Assembly: GCA_963781785.1 (NCBI GenBank)
Contig: CAWAHD010000005.1
Coordinates: 2,108,001 to 2,172,000, forward strand
Length of the DNA: 64,000 nt
Source of the DNA: CAWAHD01 sp963781785
GTDB taxonomy: Bacteria > Planctomycetota > Planctomycetia > Isosphaerales > Isosphaeraceae
Reading direction: 5' to 3'
Part shown: positions 44,432 through 52,598 of the stretch, one piece after another
How positions within the stretch are numbered: the stretch's first letter is position 1
Layout of the letters: each line of letters starts with the position of its first letter
The notes under the pieces: model-generated
The model's database searches: none
What the model was told of the DNA's origin: nothing
What the model saw: only the letters and a program-made list of their open reading frames with translations
Made by a program: the position numbers and the translations under genes

Positions 44432-44869
44432 CTACTCCTGCGGGCGCTCGATTCCGTTGCTCGGCGCGGGCGTCGCCAGCTTGGCGCCCAGGTAGGCCGC
44501 GGGAAGGAACTCGCAAAGTCCCAGGACCCACACCCACGTCGGGTGTGGAACGATCTGCATGTTGAGAATCGCCGCGAGCAGACCGAATGCACCGATGGCC
44601 AGTCCGAACAGCATCCTGTTCGCAGGTGCCAGGAGCGCCGCTACCATGGAACCCACGAACGCCCCGGCGGCCCACGCAACCAGTGCCCACACAAACACGC
44701 CTGCGGGCAGTTTCTCAGACATCGCCCGGACGGCTCGCGGATTCCTCAAATCCACTTCGGCGGGCATTGGATAGAAAACCTGCCCCGCCCACTCGACCAT
44801 GATTGCCACGGCGAAGAACGTGGCTAACCCGAGCACGACCGCGGCTAGCCCGAGCAAGAGCTCTTTCAT
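44432..44869 (-). CDS. Four-helix membrane protein
   Basis: A 145-residue protein opening MKELLLGLAAVVLGLATFFAVAIMVEW, with three further hydrophobic segments (VFVWALVAWAAGAFVGSMVAALL, LFGLAIGAFGLLAAILNM, WVWVLGLCEFLPAAYLGAKLA). This matches a common small bacterial membrane family without known function. The ATG at 44869 is chosen because the longer frame adds an unrelated basic stretch. It follows the NHL-type gene on the same strand. Confidence 0.7.
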   Translation of the reverse strand: MKELLLGLAAVVLGLATFFAVAIMVEWAGQVFYPMPAEVDLRNPRAVRAMSEKLPAGVFVWALVAWAAGAFVGSMVAALLAPANRMLFGLAIGAFGLLAAILNMQIVPHPTWVWVLGLCEFLPAAYLGAKLATPAPSNGIERPQE

Positions 44870-44946
44870 GATCGTTGGATAACCTCGCTGGTGTCGCTGT
44901 CGGGCCAAGACCAGTACCAGGTCTCCCCGCGAGTCGGGTCATGCGC

Positions 44947-46107
44947 TTACCGAAATCGGCTCGGCGAGAGGCGATACACCCTCGCGACGAAGAGTCCGCC
45001 CTTCGCTTGAAACGTGTCGAGCACATACAGATTACCATCCTGTCCGATGGCCATGGAATCGAGATCCGCCGTGCTGTTGTGCACAACGTGGGAAAGGTTG
45101 TACGACGTCGCCACACCCTGTTCCGTCATCCGGCCGATCGTGATCGCCCCCGTGACGTTCCCAAACTCGTTCGTGAACCAGAGCGATCCATCCGCCGCGC
45201 CCAGATACGTGTTGAATGCGCCGGAGATCGCCGCGGGGATCCTGTCGCGCGTGACGGCGCCTGCCGTTGTCGCGTGGAAGACTTCCTGCTCGAAGGTGCT
45301 GTTCTGTCCCGTCAGGACAAAGCTGCCATCGGCCCCGTCCTCGACGCGCCCGATGATGACTTGATGGAACGGCAGCCGAGTCACGACACCGCTGGGGGAC
45401 ATCCGGCCCAAAACGAACGGTTTGCCAACACCCTCGGTGAACCAGAGATTTCCGTCGGCTCCGACGGCCAATGAATACACCAGAAACGGCGACTTCTTGC
45501 CGAAGCTGGAGATCGGAAAGGACGTGATCTGCCCGGCGGTCGTCACGCGTCCGATGAAGTTCTGCCATTCCTGCGCGGAATTGCTGACCGAGTAACCGAA
45601 CCAAAGGTCGCCGCCGGGCCCGCTGACCATCGCATTGTAATCGGCCAGAGCGACCTGTCCTGCGGAGAGAGGAATCGGAGGAAGCTCGGTGACTTGACCG
45701 GCCGGCGCGACGTATCCGACAAGAACCTGGTTGTCGCTGTAGCTGAGATCATCGTTGGCGTCGAACCACACATTGCCGTCCGGACCGGTCGAGAGCGAAG
45801 CGATCGAAAACCCTCCGGGAAGTGCGTTCTCGGGCACGGGGAATGACGTGACCGAGCCGTTCAGTCCGATCCGATCGATCGCGGCGGTGCTGGGCGTCGG
45901 GTTGACGGCAACCCACAGGTCCCCGTCCGACCCGGCGATGATGGGGGACGTGGCGTTCGGCAAGTTCGCGATCGCCTCAACCGCCAGGGACAGGAGCCGG
46001 CGTCCCTCGAGCTCCTCAAGGATCCATGTCCGGTTGCGCCGTGCCGCCCGCCGCGATCGCGGTGATCGACTGCAAAGCGACCTGAGCGAGGAATGGAACC
46101 ATCCCAT
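44947..46107 (-). CDS. Streptogramin-lyase-like (Vgb/NHL) propeller with planctomycete LExLExRxLLS leader
   Basis: A 386-residue protein. The first 45 residues are Arg-rich and hold LEELEGRRLLS, the leader motif shared by many large planctomycete surface proteins. About seven repeats of the virginiamycin B lyase-like type follow: AGSDGDLWVAVN, TGPDGNVWFDAND, SGPGGDLWFGYS, VGADGNLWFTEG, GAADGSLWFTNE and IGQDGNLYVLDT. True Vgb needs a catalytic His pair that I cannot confirm, so antibiotic lyase activity should not be assumed. GGAGG precedes the ATG. Confidence 0.82.
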   Translation of the reverse strand: MGWFHSSLRSLCSRSPRSRRAARRNRTWILEELEGRRLLSLAVEAIANLPNATSPIIAGSDGDLWVAVNPTPSTAAIDRIGLNGSVTSFPVPENALPGGFSIASLSTGPDGNVWFDANDDLSYSDNQVLVGYVAPAGQVTELPPIPLSAGQVALADYNAMVSGPGGDLWFGYSVSNSAQEWQNFIGRVTTAGQITSFPISSFGKKSPFLVYSLAVGADGNLWFTEGVGKPFVLGRMSPSGVVTRLPFHQVIIGRVEDGADGSFVLTGQNSTFEQEVFHATTAGAVTRDRIPAAISGAFNTYLGAADGSLWFTNEFGNVTGAITIGRMTEQGVATSYNLSHVVHNSTADLDSMAIGQDGNLYVLDTFQAKGGLFVARVYRLSPSRFR

Positions 46108-46460
46108 GGTTGTGCCTCCGTGCTTGAGCGAGTCCGGGAAGAGGGCGCGATACTCGGGCGGGTTATCACGTTCGAATTCGCTTTCGCAGGCTCACGGAGA
46201 GCCAAGGTGGCCGGCTCCGGCGATGAGCCGAACCCTGTCCTTTGTTGCCAGGCGGGTCCTGTCCGAGGGAAGGCAAGCCATCTTGAAGCATTGTAAGCCA
46301 CACGAATGTCGACTCGATCCGGTTTCTTAACACGAGCGATTGGAAAAGGACAAGACCAAACCGCTCGCAAAAGCGAGTCCGGCATGCCTGGGATCTTCCG
46401 TCTCGTCCGCGGTTCGCGGCGCCTGATTGGTCGCGAAAGAGCGCAGCCGTTTGGCATCGC
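46108..46460. other. Intergenic region between the Vgb-like gene and the sigma-fusion gene
   Basis: About 353 bases between two minus-strand genes. It holds the leader of the Vgb-like gene with its GGAGG site. No convincing gene, repeat or RNA structure was seen. Confidence 0.5.
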
Positions 46461-49184
46461 TCATTTCTGCTCTGCCCGATTCAGAAGCTTGCCGAGCATG
46501 GCGTCCAGCCGGCCGTTTTCGCGGACGTTGACGTGGCCGGCCACCTTGCCGTCCTGATCGATGACCAATGTCGTTGGGAATGCCTGGATCTGATAGCGCT
46601 TGCACGTGATTCCCTTTCCAATCGCGGATTCGCCCGCGGGCACATCCGGCTCGGGGTGATCGAGGGCCACGTGGAACGGCAGTTCACGGTTTCCCCAGGC
46701 CTGGCGCTTGATCTCGGTAAGCCGCTGATCGTACTCCTCGCGCGACTGGATCGACTGATCGTGCACCGCAATGATTGTCACGGGCTTGCCCTTGTATTGG
46801 TCGAAGGCTCTGATGAGCGCAGGCATCGAGCCGATGCAGGGGCCGCACCAGTAGCCCCAGAAATCGAGCACGACAACCTTCCCTTTGTAGTCGGCCAGCT
46901 TCACCGGTCGGCCGGTTTTCAGGTCCTTGGCGTCGATTTCAGGTGCGGGCTTGCCCACGAGCCCGCGCAGGGGCAGGACCTTCATCCGCAGGGGCGGGAG
47001 AACGACCGGGCCGTCACCCGGGGGTACGACGAATTCCGCCGAAGTTTCCTCTGCCCCTTCCGGCGGATCGCGCTCGGCGGAGTTCACCGTGATGTGATAT
47101 TTTCCCTCCGGCAAGTGCGCGTCGATCCAGTCGCCTGAGGCGACCTCGCCGCCCACTCCCTTGCGCTGCGAGTCATCAGACGAAACGAATACGCCATGAT
47201 CGGGACTGTCTGCGCCGGCCAAGGCGTACAGGTCCCACCAGACCACCAGCGCGCCCAACGGAAGGGTCACTTCATGCTCAAGGGGAATCCGCACGTGCCG
47301 GGCCGAGCGCAGCGTGATCTCGTAAGGCCGGCGCGGGGCATCCACGTCAACCCGGAGAAAGTGAACGCGGCGCAGAGCGGCGTCGGCGAAGCAGACGGCC
47401 AGCGGGAAGACCCTCAGCTTGCCGGTGCGGTGATCCAGGGTCACCCGCGGTGCCACCTCAAAACGGCCGTCGCTGTCGGTGACGGCCACGGTGGTCGCGC
47501 CGGCCACAGGATAGACCTCGAGATCAGCGCCCGGCTTGCCGAGTCCGGCGGCGTAGCTGGGCGCGATCAGCCTGCCCACCTGGATACCCTCTATCGGCTT
47601 TCCCGAGGGGTCAACGACCCTTCCCCGGATTGACGCGTAAAGGGGGACGGTGAACTTGGTGGGATCCAGAGGCGTCGTTCGGCTGCCGAAACGAGTCGGC
47701 AGGAACCCGGCGCGGCGAATCTCGACCGAGAAGCCCTGGCCGCGGGGCGACTTGACTAAAACGCGGCCGTCCGTGTCCGACTTCTCATGAGACCAGGGCA
47801 ATGGCGCGCCCACCTGCACTGCCAGCTCGGCGCCGGAGACCGGCCTGCCGTCGATGTCGACCAGCCGGATCTCGGTCGCTGACCATTCCTCGGCCGAAAG
47901 TTGAAGGTTCAGACTGGCGGGCTCTGTCCCGGCGTCGACTTTTCCGACCTCGCTGTGGAACCCCGGCACCAGCACCATGTACCGCAGCGGACCGGTCGCG
48001 GGCAGAGTTTCCGGGTCGCCGAAGGGGAATTCGGAAAGCTCGATCTGGAACCGCCCCTCCGCGTCCGAGACCGACGTCGCTCTTTCGGAAAACGACACCA
48101 GCACATTCTCGGGCCCAAACATCACTTTGGCGTCGGGGATGCCCAGCCCTTTCCCGTCGATCAGGCGTCCCTGGATCACGCGTTTCCCGGGACGGGCCGG
48201 TTGAGCGACGGCTTGTGCGGCTGGCACAACGGCGCCGTCCCGCGGGCTGCTTCGAGGGCGCGGGCCGGCGGCCACCCGGGCCGGGGCGCCTCGCACGCGC
48301 GGCGCGGCCGGCTGGGCCCAGACCGCGGTGGCCAGGACTCCGGCCGCAACGAGCACCACGATCCCCGGAAACCTGCATGCGCTCAAGAGCATGGAGCGAA
48401 CCGCGCCCTGGGCCAAGAGGGCGATCGATTCGGGAACGCCCAGCGACGCATCGACCAGACCGGACATCGACGACCACCAGACCGCGTATTGCACCGTTTT
48501 TCGCGCCACGGCCGTGGGAAGAGCGGGAAAATCCAGCGAGAACGATTCCATGGTGAACAGGGACGCCCCGGCCGGCAAAGACGACACGACGCCGCGCTCG
48601 CGCAGCCTCGTCGCCAGCCGGCTTCGGCCGCGGCGGAGCCGCCCGCGGACCGTGGGCTCGGGCACGCCAAGCTGCCGGGCCGCAGCGTCATACGTCAAAC
48701 CCTGAAGCGCGCACAGGACCAACGGGTCGCGGAGACTCGCGGGCAGCCGGGCAATCTCTTCGTGGATCGACCGGTCGGCTTCGTGCGCGTGGATGTCCTT
48801 GAAGAGCGCGGGTTGTCGCGTGTCTGCGACGTCGCCGGCGATGGCGATTTCGGACCGCCGCCGCTTGTTGGTGCGCCGCCGCACTCGCCGCGCAACCCGG
48901 CTGGCGACTCCATAAAGCCACGGGCCGACGGAGTCGCGCACCCAGATCGTTCGGCCCTTGCGCACCAGTACGAGGAACGTCGCCTGGAACGCGTCTTCGG
49001 CTTCGTGGCGATCGGGAATCAAGCTGCGGCATAGCCCCAGGACCATCGGGCCGTGCCGCTCGACCAGGATGCGGAAGGCCTCCTGGCCGCTGGCACCTCG
49101 GTCTGTGCGAAAGCACTCGAGCAAGTCGCCGTCACCCAAGGTGCCGAGCGCACTGCGCTCAAGAGCGTATCGAGCGACTGCCAT
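46461..49184 (-). CDS. ECF sigma factor fused through a membrane helix to a beta-sandwich region and a TlpA-like thioredoxin
   Basis: A 907-residue protein from the ATG at 49184 (a TTG at 49247 would add 21 residues). Residues about 35-185 form an ECF sigma factor: region 2 LVERHGPMVLGLCRSLIPDRHEAEDAFQATF, region 4 LPASLRDPLVLCALQGLTYDAAARQLGVPEPTVRGRL. A hydrophobic helix near 270-285 (FPGIVVLVAAGVLATAVWA) is followed by carboxypeptidase-regulatory-like modules (GRLIDGKGLGIPDAKV, GRVVDPSGKPIEGIQV). The end is a TlpA-type thioredoxin, with WGYWCGPC near residue 777 and the cis-Pro in FPTTLVID. Sigma and thioredoxin would lie on opposite sides of the membrane. Sigma-anchored fusions are known in planctomycetes; signalling across the membrane is inferred. 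Confidence 0.9.
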   Translation of the reverse strand: MAVARYALERSALGTLGDGDLLECFRTDRGASGQEAFRILVERHGPMVLGLCRSLIPDRHEAEDAFQATFLVLVRKGRTIWVRDSVGPWLYGVASRVARRVRRRTNKRRRSEIAIAGDVADTRQPALFKDIHAHEADRSIHEEIARLPASLRDPLVLCALQGLTYDAAARQLGVPEPTVRGRLRRGRSRLATRLRERGVVSSLPAGASLFTMESFSLDFPALPTAVARKTVQYAVWWSSMSGLVDASLGVPESIALLAQGAVRSMLLSACRFPGIVVLVAAGVLATAVWAQPAAPRVRGAPARVAAGPRPRSSPRDGAVVPAAQAVAQPARPGKRVIQGRLIDGKGLGIPDAKVMFGPENVLVSFSERATSVSDAEGRFQIELSEFPFGDPETLPATGPLRYMVLVPGFHSEVGKVDAGTEPASLNLQLSAEEWSATEIRLVDIDGRPVSGAELAVQVGAPLPWSHEKSDTDGRVLVKSPRGQGFSVEIRRAGFLPTRFGSRTTPLDPTKFTVPLYASIRGRVVDPSGKPIEGIQVGRLIAPSYAAGLGKPGADLEVYPVAGATTVAVTDSDGRFEVAPRVTLDHRTGKLRVFPLAVCFADAALRRVHFLRVDVDAPRRPYEITLRSARHVRIPLEHEVTLPLGALVVWWDLYALAGADSPDHGVFVSSDDSQRKGVGGEVASGDWIDAHLPEGKYHITVNSAERDPPEGAEETSAEFVVPPGDGPVVLPPLRMKVLPLRGLVGKPAPEIDAKDLKTGRPVKLADYKGKVVVLDFWGYWCGPCIGSMPALIRAFDQYKGKPVTIIAVHDQSIQSREEYDQRLTEIKRQAWGNRELPFHVALDHPEPDVPAGESAIGKGITCKRYQIQAFPTTLVIDQDGKVAGHVNVRENGRLDAMLGKLLNRAEQK

Positions 49185-49405
49185 CGGGATTGCGCCAAAC
49201 GTGTCGTCATCGTGCAGCCTCGTGTCGTCGTGGGGCGAGTCAATCAATGACCCGCCCAGTGCTCCGCTCCGTCGGTCCGTCGATTATATAATGCACCGGT
49301 TCGAGCGAACCGCACGGAATTGGTGAGATTTTTTCGCGATACACCGACTCCGTCGCTCGCGATGGCTCCAAAATCGTCCGATCGATCGTGCACTCCTGAC
49401 GGGAA

Positions 49406-50100
49406 ATGACGACCTCGACCATGCCCGAGACACGAGGCTCGATCGCCCAGATCATGATGGCCATCGCCCTGGTCGCGGTGAACCTGGCCCTCGTGCGCAC
49501 TGCGCCACAGGGAGTGGTCATGTACCCGACTCTCTGGATTTTTCTGGGGAGTATCGACTTCGTGATCGTGTGGAAGCTGATCCTGAAGCGAACTCTTCGA
49601 GCCTTCCATTACACGTTCTTGATCGTTTTCGTGGTTGCGTTCGTCGTCACGGCGAATCTCGTCGCGACGGAGCGGCTCCATCCACTTGGCCTCGTGGTCG
49701 GGTGGTACCAGCAGCTCGCTGGCGAGAACACAATCCGTATCTCGCCCGGATACGTGGGGATCGGCGAGTTCTGGATGACGAGCTTCTTGACCTTCATGCT
49801 GGCGTGGGCGATCGGATCGGTCGCGGCATGGCTTGAGAGGCGACGAGATTGGGACATCGCGGCGTTCTGGCGCGAGCGCTCGTTGGTTTCGGGATTGCAA
49901 ATCTGCTGGCGATCATCGATGGCGCGGCAACGGGCTGGGGGGTCGTCTCGCCCGCTCGAATCATTGGCCGGTTGGTCCTCATGGGGGTCTGTGTGATCCT
50001 GGGCGGCCTGATGGGTTTATCAAGGCTGAAGTCGAGTAGTCCCGACCGGCGCAGAATCGACGGAACGCGCTTCCACGCTTCCGGAATGCGCGATCTCTAG
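49406..50100 (+). CDS. Membrane protein, with a frameshift
   Basis: The first frame gives about 150 residues with four membrane helices (IAQIMMAIALVAVNLALV, YPTLWIFLGSIDFVIVW, YTFLIVFVVAFVVTANLV, FLTFMLAWAIGSVAAWL), then WDIAAFW. The second frame continues ARALVGFGIANLLAIIDGAA and RLVLMGVCVILGGLMGLSRLK to a stop at 50100. A missing base between about 49860 and 49885 joins them into a protein of about 230 residues. The RGSIAQIMMAIALVAVN start is a recurrent planctomycete membrane anchor. Divergent from the sigma-fusion gene. Confidence 0.65.
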
Positions 50101-50101
50101 G

Positions 50102-50460
50102 TTCGAGACCCGGCACTCCGGCCAGCACCAGCATCGGCACGAGGAGGCCGTTGACGACCGCGGGGTGGAGGAACAGACCGACAGGCAGGATGACCACCGC
50201 CGCGGTCCAGGTTCGCCCCAGCCCGAACCGGACCGGAATGGGGGTCGCTGCCGGCAGCAGGCGCGGCACGAGCCAGAGGAGGGCCGCGCCAGTGGCCCCG
50301 TTCAGGAGGAACCCGCGCACCGTCGGAACCGGGGCCCCGGGCCTGGTCTTCTGACCCTTGAGGAATTGCGTCGGCTGCATCCCCACCCAGACGCAGTAGG
50401 CCAGAATCCTCAAGAGGGTGAACCGAGCCCACGCCTCGGGCGGCAGGCAGAGCAGCCCAG
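50102..50460 (-). pseudogene. Fragment of a wax-synthase-like membrane acyltransferase
   Basis: The minus strand reads LCLPPEAWARFTLLRILAYC, then VWVGMQPTQFLKGQ, and continues with LNGATGAALLWLVPRLLPAATPIPVRFGLGRTWTAAVV. This is the N-terminal part of the membrane-bound O-acyltransferase group annotated as wax-synthase-like in planctomycetes. The expected remaining 200-300 residues with the catalytic His are missing, and no start codon or ribosome site is convincing. It is a truncated relic. I rate the family assignment as moderate because it rests on recall of this N-terminal wording. Confidence 0.45.
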
Positions 50461-50466
50461 CCGCCC

Positions 50467-50634
50467 GAGCTCAGTCTCGCCGCCAAGGCACGCTGGCCGG
50501 CCCTCGCAGCCGAGAAGCGCACGCTGATTCAGGCGCTCGAGAAATCCGCCGCGGTCGTACGCCCTATCCGCGCCGGCATCTTTAACCAGAAGTCGCCGGC
50601 TATCGCCTCCCAGATCGCCGAATTTGACCGTTGA
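50467..50634 (+). pseudogene. C-terminal fragment of an unrecognised protein
   Basis: An open frame without a start reads KARWPALAAEKRTLIQALEK then SAAVVRPIRAGIFNQKSPAI, ending at a TGA at 632-634. The composition is protein-like and unlike the antisense frames. It abuts the acyltransferase fragment on the other strand, so the region looks like a junction where two genes were cut. I cannot assign a family. Confidence 0.35.
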
Positions 50635-50697
50635 TGAACCGAGATGCTTCAAGCGAGGTTTGCGTTCCCTGGATGCCTGCCGTTCCGTTATTGCGGC

Positions 50698-50952
50698 TCA
50701 GACCTCCTGGTACGCAGGCTCCTTGCCGTGTTCGACGGCACTGCACGAGCCGGCTTCCATCACCATCTGGATCTCGGCGGCGGACATCCCGCGTTCGACC
50801 ATCGAACGCTTGAGGCCGGCCGCAAGCTCCGCCTTGCGATGCGCGAGCCAGACGCCCATGACGATCCCCAGCATCCCGCAGCTCAAACCACCAACCACAG
50901 CAGTCAGTCCGATCAGCTCACCGGGCTCGAACTTCGACAGCAACTCCAGCAT
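50698..50952 (-). CDS. Small PspB-like membrane protein
   Basis: An 84-residue protein with one N-terminal membrane helix (GELIGLTAVVGGLSCGMLGIVMGVW). A basic amphipathic helix follows (AHRKAELAAGLKRSMVERGMSAAEIQMVME), the layout of PspB-like and related small envelope-stress proteins. A GAAGGTGAT site lies upstream. It follows no obvious partner; the seven-blade WD40 gene lies upstream on the same strand. A role in membrane stress is only an analogy. Confidence 0.6.
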   Translation of the reverse strand: MLELLSKFEPGELIGLTAVVGGLSCGMLGIVMGVWLAHRKAELAAGLKRSMVERGMSAAEIQMVMEAGSCSAVEHGKEPAYQEV

Positions 50953-51078
50953 GGGACATCACCTTCGTGTAGATTGTGGCGCGGCCGGGATGCGACCTGT
51001 TTCCAAGGCAGAAAGACAGACTTCATCGATATTCGTTCGCCGGCTTCAATTATTGGTTCCCGGACCATCATTCTGAAA

Positions 51079-52102
51079 TTACCGCTGCCACGACCATTTT
51101 TCTTCGACTGCCGAGAGGTCCAGAAGCTTGATCTGATTGTCCCAGCCGACGGCAGCCAGCCATTTCCCGTTCGGAGAAATGGCGACGCCGAAGACAAATT
51201 CATTGAAGCCGCCGACCGTGGAATTCAATTTCGGTTTTTCGGAATCGAGCAGATCCCAGACGCGAACGGTGCGATCCATGCCGCCACTTGCCAGGAGCTT
51301 GCCGTCGGGCGAGAAACACAGATCAGTGACGCTGCCCTGTGTGTGCCCCTCGAGCTTGCGGATCTCCTTCTTCGATGCGATGTCAAAGACTCGAATCGCC
51401 GCGTCACCGCAGCCAGTCAGCAGTGTTTTGTTATCATTTGAGAAGACGACGCCGTTGACGTCCGCGGGATGTTCGAATGCGTGCAGCACTTTGAAATCCT
51501 GGGTGTCCAGGAGGCGCGCGAAATGGTCTTGCCCTGCGGTGGCGAGCATCTTGCCGTCGGGCGACAGGGCCATTCCCCAGATGCCTCCCCGATGAAGCGC
51601 CTTCCAGGTGTAAACCTCCTTTTTCGAGGGGACTTCCCACACTCGAACGGAACCGTCTCCAACCGCGGCAAACAGACGTTTGCCGTCGGGAGAAGCTCTG
51701 CAGCACCTCGACATTCCCGGGAAGCATGATCTGGTCGGTTTGCTTGCCCGTCTCGGCGTCAAAAAAGAAGAGGCTTCCCCCGTAATCGCCCGACACGAAC
51801 GTTTTCCCATTCGGCGCCCACGCGACAGTCCGCACACCGCGCTCGGTCGGGATGACCAATATCGGCTTGCCCGTTTCTGCCTCCCAGACGCGGACTTCGC
51901 CCCCTTCGTTCGAGTCCCAACTGCCGTGCGCCGTGATCAGCCGTTTGCCGTCGGGCGAGAATCGCGGAAACCAGACGAGTCGCACCGCTTTTCCAGCTTT
52001 CTGAATTTCCTGATCGTCGGCGGCAAGAGCCCCTGAAGAGAGGGACAGCGCCGCGACTGTGAGCGTGATCCAGAAACGAACAGGGAACTTTTCGGTCAGC
52101 AT
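51079..52102 (-). CDS. Secreted seven-bladed WD40 protein, with a frameshift
   Basis: The first frame starts MLTEKFPVRFWITLTVAALS with a signal peptide ending GALA. It holds two WD units (GGEVRVWEAETGKP, GGSLFFFDAETGKQ) up to NVEVLQ. The next frame holds ASPDGKRLFAAVGDGSVRVW and four more units, ending at 51079. Together there are seven repeats, exactly one propeller of about 340 residues. A one-base shift near 51690-51702 breaks it. AAGGA precedes the ATG at 52102. Unlike the giant STAND protein it has no NTPase. The function is probably protein binding outside the cytoplasm. Confidence 0.8.
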
Positions 52103-52222
52103 GAGATTTCCTTTGCTGGAGAGCAGACTCGTCTTCGGCTTGCGCACGACGCTAGTTTCGCGCCACGCTCGAGTCTCACGCAAGGTGAAAATTGTTCGTT
52201 TGTTCCAGCGGACGCCACGAAC

Positions 52223-52320
52223 GCAGATGAATACGGCTGACAGCGCCGTGGTCAGAACATAGTCGCCTTTCGCTCCGCGAAAGTTGCGCGTTTGCTCTAC
52301 CAGGAACCACGCCGATGCTC
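52223..52320 (+). repeat. 98-bp inverted repeat, copy 1
   Basis: This stretch from GCAGATGAATAC to GATGCTC matches the reverse complement of 56773-56870, with about six differences in 98 bases. It contains the hairpin core CTTTCGCTCCGCGAAAG at 52267-52283, extended by AGTCGC. The copy lies in intergenic DNA and has no open frame of its own. Confidence 0.9.
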
Positions 52321-52408
52321 GGTGAACCCTTCCAGCGGAGTGACAAACTATTGATCGCCATTCATTCCTATCACATACGTTTGTATATCGCTCATTGGGA
52401 GAGAGGTC

Positions 52409-52425
52409 TTTCGCGGAGCGAAAGG
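52409..52425. repeat. Isolated hairpin element CTTTCGCGGAGCGAAAG
   Basis: A perfect copy of the 17-base palindrome, followed by GCG as in other copies but without the 98-bp surroundings. It shows that the core is mobile or maintained independently of the longer repeat. Confidence 0.85.
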
Positions 52426-52598
52426 CGCCAAACGACGTCCAGGCCGCTCGATGAATCGTTCGGTTCAAAAGGCCAATCGCCGATTGGGGAGCGAAACAGG
52501 GACGCCGTCAATTAGCCTTCCTCGTTTGGCCAGGCGGCAAATCGCGTCCCTGTTTCCGTCCCCCCAGCAGGCAATCTGGCGCGCTGACGCAGAACGAT

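Larger units (their letters stand above)
52103..52598. other. Intergenic region rich in dispersed repeats
   Basis: About 496 bases upstream of the WD40 gene and downstream of the kinase gene. It holds the 98-bp repeat (52223-52320) with one hairpin core, and a second hairpin core at 52409-52425 in the opposite orientation. An AT-rich stretch near 52350-52395 lies between them. No gene is credible; several frames read only repeat-derived text such as FRGAKGDY. Confidence 0.6.

Noticed and set aside
44947..46107. Streptogramin resistance by virginiamycin B lyase
   Set aside because: Only the propeller wording matches; the surface leader and lack of a confirmed catalytic His pair argue for a structural surface protein.
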